Below, in pieces: positions 42,862 to 50,736 of a stretch of 64,000 nt of DNA; position 1 is the first letter of the stretch, and each line of letters opens with the position of its first letter. The notes beneath the pieces are model-generated. The model ran no database searches, was not told the DNA's origin, and worked only from the letters and a program-made list of their open reading frames with translations. A program made the translations under genes and the position numbers. The stretch covers positions 372,001 through 436,000 of the forward strand of contig JASGIB010000001.1 of assembly GCA_047602125.1 (NCBI GenBank), written 5' to 3'. Source of the DNA: Pseudoluteimonas sp047602125. Lineage in GTDB: Bacteria; Pseudomonadota; Gammaproteobacteria; Xanthomonadales; Xanthomonadaceae.

Positions 42862-42924
42862 TGGTGGGCCAAGGCCCACCCTACGACACTGCGGCAATCC
42901 CGTAGGGTGGGCCTTGGCCCACCA
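42862..42924. repeat. Large inverted repeat, TGGTGGGCC/GGCCCACCA family
   Basis: Two perfect 24-base arms (42862-42885 and 42901-42924) with a 15-base loop. Each arm also contains an internal GGGCC-AA-GGCCC palindrome. It lies 27 bp from the end of the PAP2 gene and could terminate it. Confidence 0.85.
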
Positions 42925-42951
42925 TCGCACGGATAAGTCGCGTCGGAACGT

Positions 42952-43677
42952 CTAAATCACGTGCCACGGCCGCAGCGTGCCGCGGAACACCACCATGTAC
43001 ACGCCCGTCGTCCACGCCAGCGCCGCGGCCCATCCGGCGAGGATATCGGACGGGAAATGCACGCCGAGGTAGACGCGCGACGCACCGACCAGCAATGCGA
43101 ACCCGAGCGCGACGCACGCCACCGGCCAGCGCCAGCGCGTGTGCCACGCCAGGAACACCAGCACCGTCGCCAGCGTCATCGCCGCCATCGCGTGCCCACT
43201 GGGGAAACTGAAGCCGGTTTCCGGCGCCAGCGACAGCCAGGCATCCGGCCGCGCGCGCCCGTAATAGTGCTTCGCATCGAGGTTGAGCAGGGCCGAGCCG
43301 GCGAGCGCGATGCCGGCGAACAGGCCTTCGCGCTTTTTCCGCCGCAACGCGAGCCAGAGCACCAGCGCGGCGTCGAACGGCAGCACGCCCTGCGCGTAAC
43401 CGATCCGGCCGAGCAGCAAGGCGACGCGATCCAGCGACGGCGAGGCGATCGAATGCGCGGCGTCCAGCAGCGGCCGGTCGAACGGCAGCACCGCGCCGGC
43501 ACGCACCGTGGCGGCGAGTTCGCCGAAACCCCACAGCGGCAGCAACACCAGCCCGAACAGCAACGCGATCCGCCAGCCGTGGCGACGCAGCGTGCCGAGG
43601 CCGAAGCGCGCGTCCTCGGCCAGCGCCGAGGCGGCTTCAGCCGGGTCGTGCGGCAGCCGAGAATTTCCGTTCGACAT
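42952..43677 (-). CDS. PAP2-family phosphatase
   Basis: A 241-residue inner-membrane lipid phosphatase with about six hydrophobic segments. All three motifs are present: KHYYGRARP, PSGHAM, and SRVYLGVHFPSDILAG, with the catalytic His in the last. Likely substrates are undecaprenyl pyrophosphate or phosphatidic acid. Its start overlaps the 3' end of ispG by 41 bp, so the two are co-transcribed; the polyprenyl substrate would fit ispG's isoprenoid pathway, but that is inference. Confidence 0.92.
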   Translation of the reverse strand: MSNGNSRLPHDPAEAASALAEDARFGLGTLRRHGWRIALLFGLVLLPLWGFGELAATVRAGAVLPFDRPLLDAAHSIASPSLDRVALLLGRIGYAQGVLPFDAALVLWLALRRKKREGLFAGIALAGSALLNLDAKHYYGRARPDAWLSLAPETGFSFPSGHAMAAMTLATVLVFLAWHTRWRWPVACVALGFALLVGASRVYLGVHFPSDILAGWAAALAWTTGVYMVVFRGTLRPWHVI

Positions 43678-44917
43678 AGTCGTCGATCAGCGCGACGAAC
43701 TCGTGCGCGATGCGTTCGCCGCGCAGGGTGACGGTTTTTTCGCCATCCACGAACACCGGCGCCGACGGCGCTTCGCCGGTGCCCGGCAGCGAAATACCGA
43801 TGTTGGCGTGGCGCGATTCGCCGGGGCCGTTCACCACGCAGCCCATCACCGCGAGCGTGAGGTTCTCCGCGCCGGGATGCGTGACCTTCCATTCCGGCAT
43901 CTTCGCGCGCACGTGTTCCTGCACGGTCTTGGCCAGTTCCTGGAAGAAACTGCTGGTGGTGCGGCCGCAACCGGGACACGCCGTCACCATCGGCGTGAAC
44001 GCGCGCAGGCCCATGGTCTGCAGCAGTTCCTGCGCTACGACCACTTCGGTGGTGCGCGATTGCCCCGGCTCGGGCGTGAGCGAAATGCGGATGGTGTCGC
44101 CGATGCCTTCCTGCAGCAGCACGCCGAGCGCCGCGCTGGAGGCGACGATGCCCTTGCTGCCGATGCCGGCCTCGGTCAGGCCGAGGTGCAGGGCGAAATC
44201 GCTGCGCTTCGACAGTTCGCGGTAGACCGCGATCAGTTCCTGCACGCCGCTGACCTTGGCGCTGAGCACGATGCGTTCCGCCGGCAGGCCGAGTTCGACC
44301 GCGCGCGCCGCCGAATCCAGCGCCGAGCGGATCAGCGCCTCGCGCAGCACTTCGGCGGCTTCCAGCGGCACCGCGCGTTCGTGGTTCTCGTCCATCAGTC
44401 GCGCGGCCAGCGCCTGGTCGAGCGAACCCCAGTTCGCGCCGATGCGCACCGGCTTGCCGTAGCGGATCGCGAATTCCACCAGTTGCGCGAACTGCGTGTC
44501 CTTCTTCTTGCCGAAACCGACGTTGCCGGGATTGATGCGGTACTTCGCCAAGGCTTCGGCGCAGGCCGGTTCGTTCGCCAGCAACTGGTGCCCGTTGTAG
44601 TGGAAGTCGCCGATGATCGGCACTTCCACGCCCATCATCGCCAGCTTCTCGACGATGCGCGGCACCGCGGCCGCGGCTTCAGGCGTGTTGACGGTGACGC
44701 GGACGAGCTCGGAGCCGGCGCGCCACAGTTCCGCGACCTGCTTCGTGGTCGAGGCGACGTCGGCGGTGTCGGTGTTGGTCATCGACTGCACCACCACCGG
44801 CGCATCGCCGCCGACCTTCACCTTGCCGATCGCGACCTGCCGCGTCGCGCGGCGTGGCGCCGGGCCGAACATGCCGGCACAGGGCGCGCTGTTGGCGGGA
44901 ACGGATTCGTCATTCAT
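43637..44917 (-). CDS. ispG: 4-hydroxy-3-methylbut-2-en-1-yl diphosphate synthase
   Basis: A 426-residue Fe-S enzyme of the MEP isoprenoid pathway. Motifs: VQSMTNTDTADV, GDFHYNGH, RINPGNVG, IGANWGSLD, and the cluster ligands CPGCGRTTSSFF and MGCVVNGPGE. The ATG at 44917 was chosen over 44923 because a TAAACT box (complement 44929-44924) is followed by six bases and this ATG, suggesting a leaderless mRNA. The downstream PAP2 gene overlaps it. Confidence 0.95.
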   Translation of the reverse strand: MNDESVPANSAPCAGMFGPAPRRATRQVAIGKVKVGGDAPVVVQSMTNTDTADVASTTKQVAELWRAGSELVRVTVNTPEAAAAVPRIVEKLAMMGVEVPIIGDFHYNGHQLLANEPACAEALAKYRINPGNVGFGKKKDTQFAQLVEFAIRYGKPVRIGANWGSLDQALAARLMDENHERAVPLEAAEVLREALIRSALDSAARAVELGLPAERIVLSAKVSGVQELIAVYRELSKRSDFALHLGLTEAGIGSKGIVASSAALGVLLQEGIGDTIRISLTPEPGQSRTTEVVVAQELLQTMGLRAFTPMVTACPGCGRTTSSFFQELAKTVQEHVRAKMPEWKVTHPGAENLTLAVMGCVVNGPGESRHANIGISLPGTGEAPSAPVFVDGEKTVTLRGERIAHEFVALIDDYVERKFSAAARPG

Positions 44918-44923
44918 GCGCAT

Positions 44924-44939
44924 AGTTTAGTCTGGCCGG
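44924..44939. promoter_or_regulatory. Divergent ispG/xseA promoter with interleaved -10 boxes
   Basis: Plus strand: TAGTCT (44928-44933), six bases, then the xseA GTG at 44940. Minus strand: TAAACT (44929-44924), six bases, then the ispG ATG at 44917. The two boxes overlap by 2 bp. No ribosome-binding site fits either start, so both mRNAs would begin at the start codon. Confidence 0.5.
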
Positions 44940-46283
44940 GTGAATGCGACCGCCGAACGCGACATCCTCACCCCGAGCCAGCTCAACACCCTGGCCCGCG
45001 ACCTGCTGGAAGGCGCGTTCCCTGCGATCTGGGTCGAGGGCGAACTCGGCGGCGTCGCCCGCCCCGCCTCCGGCCACCTGTATTTCTCGCTCAAGGACGA
45101 ACGCGCGCAGGTGCGCTGCGCGATGTTCAAGCCCAAGAGCAGCTGGCTGAAGTTCCAGCCGCGCGACGGCCTGCGCGTGCTCGCGCGCGGACGGCTGACC
45201 CTGTACGAGGCGCGCGGCGAATACCAGCTGGTGCTCGACCACATGGAGGAAGCCGGCGAAGGCGCGCTGCGCCGGGCGCTGGAGGAACTCAAGGCCAGGC
45301 TCGCGGCGGAGGGCCTGTTCGATGCCGAACGCAAGCGCCCGCTGCCGGCGTTCCCGCGCCGCATCGGCCTGCTCACCTCGCCCTCGGGCGCGGTGGTGCG
45401 CGACGTGCTCAGCGTGCTCGCGCGACGGCTTCCGCTGGCGGACATCGATGTGCTGCCGGTGCCGGTGCAGGGTACGACCGCCGCGCCGCAGATCCGCGGC
45501 ATGCTCGCCCGCGCGATCCAGTCCGGACGCTACGACGTGCTGCTCATCGCCCGCGGCGGCGGTTCGCTCGAAGACCTGTGGGCGTTCAACGACGAACAGC
45601 TGGCGCGCGCCATCGCCGCGTCGCCGATCCCGGTCGTGTCCGCCATCGGCCACGAAACCGACTTCAGCCTCAGCGACTTCGCTGCCGACCTGCGCGCACC
45701 CACGCCCTCGGTCGCGGCGGAACTGCTGGTTCCGGATCGCGCCGACCTGTACGCGCGGCTCAGGGGTTACGCGCGCACGTTCGCGTCCGCACACGACAAC
45801 CACCGGCGCCAGGCCTCGCAACGCGCGGATCGCGCCTGGCTGCGGCTGCAGGCGCAGCATCCGCAGGCTCGCTTCGCCCTGCTGCGGCGGCGCGAGGCCG
45901 AACTGAAGCAACGCCTCGATGCCGGCCTGCTGCGCGCGCTGGAACAGCGCATCGCGCGCCTGCGCCATGCCGGCGCGGTGCTGCGCGGCGCACGTCCCGA
46001 GCGCCGCCTCGAGGCATTGCGCGAACGCCTGCTCGCGCTGCGCGGACGCCCGCAAGCCGCCGTGGCGCGGCAGTTGCAACACGACGCATTGCGCCTGCGC
46101 GGCCTCGCACGTTCACTGGACACCGTGAGTCCGCTGGCCACGGTCGCGCGCGGCTACGCGATCCTGCGCCGCGAGGACGGCCACGTCGTGCGCGCCGCCG
46201 CCGACGCACCGGTCGGCACCAAGCTCGAGGCGACCCTGGCCGAGGGCCGGTTGCAGCTGCGGGTCGAAGGCGATTCCGCGTAG
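44940..46283 (+). CDS. xseA: Exodeoxyribonuclease VII large subunit
   Basis: A 447-residue nuclease subunit. N-terminal OB domain (LTPSQLNTLARDLLEGAFPAIWVEGELGG, SGHLYFSLKDERAQVRCAMF), then the catalytic domain with VLLIARGGGSLEDLWAFNDE, SAIGHETDFSLSDFAADLRAPTPSVAAEL, and a long helical region. GTG 44940 is the only start that keeps the conserved N-terminus; see the leaderless promoter. The small subunit xseB is not in the window. Confidence 0.96.
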   Translation: MNATAERDILTPSQLNTLARDLLEGAFPAIWVEGELGGVARPASGHLYFSLKDERAQVRCAMFKPKSSWLKFQPRDGLRVLARGRLTLYEARGEYQLVLDHMEEAGEGALRRALEELKARLAAEGLFDAERKRPLPAFPRRIGLLTSPSGAVVRDVLSVLARRLPLADIDVLPVPVQGTTAAPQIRGMLARAIQSGRYDVLLIARGGGSLEDLWAFNDEQLARAIAASPIPVVSAIGHETDFSLSDFAADLRAPTPSVAAELLVPDRADLYARLRGYARTFASAHDNHRRQASQRADRAWLRLQAQHPQARFALLRRREAELKQRLDAGLLRALEQRIARLRHAGAVLRGARPERRLEALRERLLALRGRPQAAVARQLQHDALRLRGLARSLDTVSPLATVARGYAILRREDGHVVRAAADAPVGTKLEATLAEGRLQLRVEGDSA

Positions 46284-46287
46284 CTCC

Positions 46288-46352
46288 TGTAGGAGCGGCT
46301 TTAGCCGCGACAGGTCTCGCGCGAAAGCGTCGCGGCTAAAGCCGCTCCTACA
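46288..46352. repeat. TGTAGGAGCGGCTTTAGCC inverted repeat
   Basis: Two perfect 24-base arms (46288-46311, 46329-46352) with a 17-base loop, a well-known intergenic repeat family in pseudomonads and xanthomonads. Starting 4 bp after xseA, it may serve as transcript end. Confidence 0.85.
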
Positions 46353-46399
46353 GTGTATTAACGTGAACGGCGCGATGCTGCCCGCACAAGGAGATCGCG

Positions 46400-47836
46400 A
46401 TGCTCGACAAGTCCTATCCCTACTACCTCGCCAACAAGCCGGTCGCGGCGAACAAGGACCTCGTCGTCCTCGACAAGTATTCCGGCAGGAAGGCGACCAG
46501 GGTCGCGTTCGCCGACCGCGCGGCCATGCGCAAGGCCGTGGTCGCCGCGCACAAGGCGCGCGAGGCGATGGCCGCGTTCCCGCCCGACGCGCGCCGCGAC
46601 GTGCTCGAACACTGCGTCAAGCGTTTCACCGAACGCCAGGAGGAACTCGCGCTGGCGCTGTGCATCGAGGCCGGCAAGCCGATCCGCGATGCGCGCGGCG
46701 AAGTGACGCGGCTCATCGACACCTTCCGCATCGCTGCCGGCGAAGCCACGCGCATCGATGGCGAGGTGCTGGAGCTGCAGGTCTCGCCGCGCACCCGCGG
46801 CTATCGCGGCATGGTCAAGCGCGTGCCCATCGGCGCCTGCGCCTTCATCACCCCGTTCAATTTCCCGCTCAACCTGGTCGCGCACAAGGTCGCGTCGGCG
46901 ATCGCCGCCGGTTGTCCGTTCGTGTTGAAACCCGCGGCGAAGACGCCCATCGGCGCGCTGATCATCGGCGAGGTGCTGGCCGAAACCGACCTGCCCAAGG
47001 GCGCGTTCTCGATCCTGACGTGTTCGAACGATGACGCGAGCGTGCTGGTCGAGGACGAACGCATCGCCCTGCTCAGTTTCACAGGTGGGCTGGTCGGCTG
47101 GGACCTCAAGGCCCGCTCCGGGCGCAAGAAAGTGACGCTGGAACTCGGCGGCAACGCGGCCTGCATCGTCGATGCGGATCCGGGCCAGCCGCTGGATGCG
47201 GTGGTGGAACGCCTGGTGTTCGGCGCCTATTACCAGTCCGGGCAGAGCTGCATCAGCGTGCAGCGCATCTACGCGCACGCGGCGGTTTACGACAAGCTGC
47301 GGCGCAAGCTGAAAGCTGCCGTGGAAAAGCTGCGCATGGGCGATCCGCGCGACGAGAAGACCTTCATCGGCCCGATGATCGACGAAGCCGCGGCGCAACG
47401 CGTCGATGCCTGGATGGACGCGGCGACGAAGGGCGGCGCGAAGTCCCTCGTGCGCGGCAAGCGCAAGGGCAATATGTTGCCCGCGGCCTTGCTGGAAAGC
47501 GTCCCGCGCGATTGCGACCTGTACCGCAAGGAAGCCTTCGGGCCGGTGGCGTTCCTGGAGCCGTTCGAGGATTTCGACGATGCGATTGCCCGCGTCAACG
47601 ACAGCGATTTCGGCCTGCAGGCCGGCGTGTTCACCGGCGAGCTATCGCACGCGATGCGCGCCTGGGACGGCCTCGAAGTCGGCGGTGTGATCGTCGGCGA
47701 CGTGCCGAGCTTCCGCGTGGACAACATGCCCTACGGCGGGGTGAAGCTGTCGGGCATCGGTCGCGAGGGGATTCGCAGCGCGATCGCAGACATGACCGAA
47801 CCGAGGTTGCTGGTGCTGCGCGATCCGCCGCGGTGA
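46400..47836 (+). CDS. Aldehyde dehydrogenase family protein
   Basis: A 478-residue NAD(P)-dependent dehydrogenase. Motifs: ITPFNFPLNLVAHKVA, FVLKPAAKTP, FTGGLVGWDL, general-base Glu in LELGGNAACIV, catalytic Cys in QSGQSCISVQRIY, and KEAFGPVAFLEPF. The sequence type is close to the lactaldehyde/phosphonoacetaldehyde or non-phosphorylating glyceraldehyde group; the aldehyde is not determined. A good ribosome site (AAGGAG) precedes ATG 46400. The gene is single, with a repeat in front. Confidence 0.88.
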   Translation: MLDKSYPYYLANKPVAANKDLVVLDKYSGRKATRVAFADRAAMRKAVVAAHKAREAMAAFPPDARRDVLEHCVKRFTERQEELALALCIEAGKPIRDARGEVTRLIDTFRIAAGEATRIDGEVLELQVSPRTRGYRGMVKRVPIGACAFITPFNFPLNLVAHKVASAIAAGCPFVLKPAAKTPIGALIIGEVLAETDLPKGAFSILTCSNDDASVLVEDERIALLSFTGGLVGWDLKARSGRKKVTLELGGNAACIVDADPGQPLDAVVERLVFGAYYQSGQSCISVQRIYAHAAVYDKLRRKLKAAVEKLRMGDPRDEKTFIGPMIDEAAAQRVDAWMDAATKGGAKSLVRGKRKGNMLPAALLESVPRDCDLYRKEAFGPVAFLEPFEDFDDAIARVNDSDFGLQAGVFTGELSHAMRAWDGLEVGGVIVGDVPSFRVDNMPYGGVKLSGIGREGIRSAIADMTEPRLLVLRDPPR

Positions 47837-48070
47837 GAACCGTTATGCCCGCGGCCACGTAGTCATATTGCATATGGCCGTCCCCACGCCCGATAACACC
47901 ATCAAAGTTTCGTCGAGCGAGACGTGCCGCTATCGCGCAAGATCGTGATTTTCCGGAAGAAACGCCGGATTGACGGCTTGCAGAGCCAGGAACAGAATTC
48001 CGGATACGCCCCACTTCGGGGTCTAATAGTAGTTAGGCGTCGCATCGAACTCATCCGCGCCGGAGGGTGA
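47837..48070. other. Low-GC gap holding an integron-like boundary
   Basis: No gene is supported. It contains GTTATGC at 47842-47848 right after the ALDH stop and GTTAGGC at 48032-48038, both of the integron core type GTTRRRY or close to it. The 30 bases before GTTAGGC (CCCCACTTCGGGG hairpin, then TCTAAT) look like the right side of an attC site, but no matching left half was found. Confidence 0.4.
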
Positions 48071-48564
48071 ATGACAGATTTGCATGTGCTTCTAAACCGC
48101 TATGACGGGCATCCTTTGATAGGGATGATTCACGCAAATAGCGTGCAGAACGTCGGGGGGGACCTTCTGATTGCACTTCCGCTGGTAGAGGACGGTGAGT
48201 TCGAAATCTACTTCGATGGCGCCGTTTTACCTATAGAAGAAGCGCAACTCGAGCGCGCCAGGTCACTCATGGCCTGCATTGGCGAACTGGATAACAACGT
48301 CCAGCTAGACTGCGCGGAAGCATGCCGTAGAACCGGCATCCATCCGCGCAACTTTGAGAGTGTGCTTGCCTACGTAAAGCTCAGCTCAGGCTCTACGCTA
48401 CTTCACTACTTCGGAGCCAGTGTTAATACGGAGTGGGATGAAGTTGTTGAATTGAGCAGTGGCCGTTGGCGTTATATGGGAACCGCTGGCCAAGTCGCGA
48501 AAAGCAGCGGGGCCTAACAATTCGTTCAAGCCGACGCAACTTCGCGGCTCGGCCTAAGTAGGCC
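48033..48564 (+). mobile_element. Putative integron gene cassette
   Basis: Layout: 5' boundary within G/TTAGGC at 48032-48038, one ORF starting 38 bp later, its TAA stop lying inside GCCTAAC, then an attC-like site. GCCTAAC is the exact complement of GTTAGGC, as in a circularised cassette. GC is near 50% against ~67% in flanks. No integrase gene is in the window, and the 3' core is degenerate (CTTATGC, not GTT), so it may be fixed in place. Confidence 0.65.
48071..48517 (+). CDS. Cassette-borne hypothetical protein
   Basis: A 148-residue protein, not recognised with confidence. It has no signal peptide or membrane segment and is acidic. The LLIALPLVEDGEFEIYFDGAVLPIEEAQLERAR segment and the strand pattern after it (SGSTLLHYFGASVNTEWDEVVELSSGRW) recall DUF2262-like small domains, a weak similarity. 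Codon use and GC (~50%) differ from the neighbours, so it was probably acquired. Its TAA stop lies in the attC inverse core. Cassette proteins of this sort often have unknown roles. Confidence 0.75.
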   Translation: MTDLHVLLNRYDGHPLIGMIHANSVQNVGGDLLIALPLVEDGEFEIYFDGAVLPIEEAQLERARSLMACIGELDNNVQLDCAEACRRTGIHPRNFESVLAYVKLSSGSTLLHYFGASVNTEWDEVVELSSGRWRYMGTAGQVAKSSGA

Positions 48565-48570
48565 TTATGC
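48512..48570 (+). other. attC-like recombination site of the cassette
   Basis: Starts with inverse core GCCTAAC (48512-48518), followed by AATTCGTTCAAGCCGACGC, the same left half as in well-known class 1 cassettes such as aadA. An ACTTCGCGG centre and CGGCCTAA right half follow. The last core reads CTTATGC (48564-48570), one base from GTTATGC. Confidence 0.65.
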
Positions 48571-48579
48571 ATAATCCAA

Positions 48580-48906
48580 ATGAACTTCACTGACCTCGAA
48601 GAATCCGCCCTGAGGCTCAACGAGCTTTACGAGCAGCTCGAAGCCAAGTTGTATGGCCGCGCCTGGACCACGCAGGAACTGGCGCTCGGCTTCATGGGCG
48701 ACGTCGGCGATCTGGCGAAACTGATTCAGGCGAATGCAGGCGTCCGGAACATCGACGACTGCAAGGCGAAACTCGGGCATGAACTGTCGGACTGCCTGTG
48801 GTCGATCCTCGTTCTTGCGGACAAATGCGGAATCGATCTGGAAGCCGAGTACCGCAAGAACACCCAGGAACTGATCGAGTACGTATCCGGCGAGCTGGAC
48901 AAATAG
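48580..48906 (+). CDS. MazG-like nucleotide pyrophosphohydrolase family protein
   Basis: A 108-residue all-helical protein of the MazG/NTP-PPase superfamily. Typical features: MGDVGDLAKLIQ in place of the usual EExxE helix, HELSDCLWSILVLADKCGIDLEAEYRKN as the ExxD helix and tail. The first metal-binding Glu pair is Gly-Asp, as in a known MazG-like subgroup. It begins 10 bp after the attC-like core, so it might be a second cassette without its own attC, but its GC is closer to the genome average. It likely hydrolyses non-canonical NTPs; substrate unknown. Confidence 0.75.
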   Translation: MNFTDLEESALRLNELYEQLEAKLYGRAWTTQELALGFMGDVGDLAKLIQANAGVRNIDDCKAKLGHELSDCLWSILVLADKCGIDLEAEYRKNTQELIEYVSGELDK

Positions 48907-48917
48907 CGATTCGACCC

Positions 48918-48943
48918 GTAGAGCCGAGCTTGCTCGGCTCTAC
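48918..48943. repeat. GTAGAGCCGAGC hairpin (SMAG-like)
   Basis: Perfect 12-base arms around TT: GTAGAGCCGAGC / GCTCGGCTCTAC. This is the well-known Stenotrophomonas-type REP sequence. It follows the MazG-like gene by 11 bp. Confidence 0.85.
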
Positions 48944-49017
48944 AAAAGCCTGGCGACGCCTAACCCCATTCCCACCCGGCATGCGTTTGCGACTCTCGAC
49001 CACCACGGGAGATCGTC

Positions 49018-50733
49018 ATGCAACGCCATGCCCTCTGCTCCGCCCTGCTCTGCACCCTCGCCCTGTCCGCCTGCAGCACTACCGGCGAGCAGCAGGCCGA
49101 TGCCCGCTCCGATGCCGCCGGCGCTGTTGCGTCCTCGACCCCGCCTACGCCGGCCGTCGTCGCAAACGAAGCCGAAGCCAAATCCCTCGACCGCGTCCAG
49201 GTGACGGGTTCGCTCATGCGTGCGAAGGCCGCGCCGATGCAGGCCTACGCCTACGCACCCGCGCCGCCGCCGTCCGGCTACTGGCAGCCCGCCAACACCG
49301 AGAAATACGCCGCGCACGACGACAACCCCGTCCATCGCGCCAGCGAGGAACCGGTCTCCACCTTCTCCATCGACGTCGACACCGGCAGCTACGCCAACGT
49401 CCGGCGCATGTTGAACGAAGGCACGCGCCCGCCGGCCGACGCCGTGCGCGCCGAGGAAATGATCAACTACTTCCGCTACGGCCACCCCGCCCCGGCATCG
49501 AAGGAAACCCCGTTCCGCGTCACCACCGAACTCGCGCCCGCGCCGTGGAACGCCAAGCACCAACTGCTGATGGTCGGCATCAAGGGCTACGACATGCCGA
49601 AGGCCACGTTGCCGCCGGCCAACCTCATGTTCCTCATCGACACCTCCGGCTCGATGGACGAACCCGACAAGCTGCCGCTGCTCAAGCAGGCGTTCTCGCA
49701 ACTCGTTCGGCAACTGCGGCCGCAGGATCGCGTTTCCATCGTCGTTTACGCCGGTTCCGCGGGACTCGTGCTAGCACCGACTTTCGGCGACAAACAGGCC
49801 GAGATCCTCGCCGCGCTCGACCGGCTGCAGGCCGGCGGCAGCACCAATGGCGGCGACGGGATCCGCCTCGCCTACGCGATGGCGAAACAGGCATTCGTGA
49901 AAGGTGGCGCCAACCGCGTGATCCTCGCCACCGACGGCGATTTCAACGTCGGCACCGTGGACCAGGACGCGCTGGAAACCCTGGTCGGCGACCAGCGCAA
50001 ATCCGGCATCGCGCTGACCACGCTCGGTTTCGGCGAAGGCAATTACAACGACCAGATGGCCGAACGGCTGGCCGACGTCGGCGACGGCAACCATGCCTAC
50101 ATCGACAGCGTGGCCGAGGCGCGCAAGGTGCTGGTGCGGCAGATGGGCGGTACGTTGACGACCATCGCCAAGGACGTGAAGATCCAGGTCGAGTTCAACC
50201 CCGCGCAGGTCGCCGAATACCGCCTGATCGGCTACGAGAACCGCGCGCTGCGGCGCGAGGATTTCGCCAACGACAAGGTCGATGCCGGCGACATCGGCGC
50301 AGGCCACGAGGTCACCGCCTTGTACGAACTGACCCCGGTCGGTTCCGGCGCGGAACAGTTGCCGCCGCTGCGTTATGCGGGTTCCACCAACACGACTGCG
50401 GACAAATCCGGCGAGATCGCCGACTTGCGCCTGCGCTACAAGCGCCCGGGCGAGGACGCGAGCCGACTGATCGATGCGCCGATCCTCGCGTCTTCGCTGC
50501 AGCCGCAGCCGAGCGCGACGCTGCGCTTCGCCGCCACGGTCGCGGCCTACGCCGACGCACTGCGCGGCGGAACCCACCTCGGCAATTGGTCGTGGAACGA
50601 CATCGCCCGCAGCGCGCGTTCGGCCAGCGCCGGCGATGCGACCGGCGAACGCGCGGAATTCGCGGCCCTGGTCGATGCCGCGCGTTCGATCGCCGATGGG
50701 GATTCGACGCCGGCGATCGCCGGCAACGACTGA
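49018..50733 (+). CDS. VWA-domain lipoprotein (YfbK-like)
   Basis: A 571-residue exported protein. Signal with lipobox LSAC (Cys 19), an Ala/Pro-rich region, and an LDRVQVTGS motif at residues 57-65. Next come a VWF_A N-terminal domain (TFSIDVDTGSYANVRR, AEEMINYF) and the VWA domain with an intact MIDAS: DTSGSMDE, GGSTNGGDG and ATDGDFNVG. A C-terminal DUF3520-like region ends the protein. The cargo or partner is unknown. The LDRVxVTGS motif is shared with the anti-sigma-like protein at 54410-55369. Confidence 0.9.
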   Translation: MQRHALCSALLCTLALSACSTTGEQQADARSDAAGAVASSTPPTPAVVANEAEAKSLDRVQVTGSLMRAKAAPMQAYAYAPAPPPSGYWQPANTEKYAAHDDNPVHRASEEPVSTFSIDVDTGSYANVRRMLNEGTRPPADAVRAEEMINYFRYGHPAPASKETPFRVTTELAPAPWNAKHQLLMVGIKGYDMPKATLPPANLMFLIDTSGSMDEPDKLPLLKQAFSQLVRQLRPQDRVSIVVYAGSAGLVLAPTFGDKQAEILAALDRLQAGGSTNGGDGIRLAYAMAKQAFVKGGANRVILATDGDFNVGTVDQDALETLVGDQRKSGIALTTLGFGEGNYNDQMAERLADVGDGNHAYIDSVAEARKVLVRQMGGTLTTIAKDVKIQVEFNPAQVAEYRLIGYENRALRREDFANDKVDAGDIGAGHEVTALYELTPVGSGAEQLPPLRYAGSTNTTADKSGEIADLRLRYKRPGEDASRLIDAPILASSLQPQPSATLRFAATVAAYADALRGGTHLGNWSWNDIARSARSASAGDATGERAEFAALVDAARSIADGDSTPAIAGND

Positions 50734-50736
50734 GGT

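Larger units (their letters stand above)
42637..42951. other. 315-bp repeat-rich intergenic region
   Basis: No gene is supported here. It holds three different inverted-repeat elements (separate entries) spread over a region between a plus-strand gene and the opposing PAP2 gene. The stretch 42735-42860 holds no recognisable feature. Confidence 0.6.

Noticed and set aside
42646..42924. CRISPR array in the repeat-rich spacer
   Set aside because: The repeats are different sequences, inverted rather than direct, and not evenly spaced; no cas gene is near.
47842..48032. A second integron cassette between GTTATGC (47842) and GTTAGGC (48032)
   Set aside because: No ORF and no RYYYAAC inverse core was found in it; at most an attC remnant before GTTAGGC.
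48958..48964. GCCTAAC as an attC start behind the MazG-like gene
   Set aside because: The bases after it do not match an attC left half, and no GTTRRRY core follows within 150 bp.
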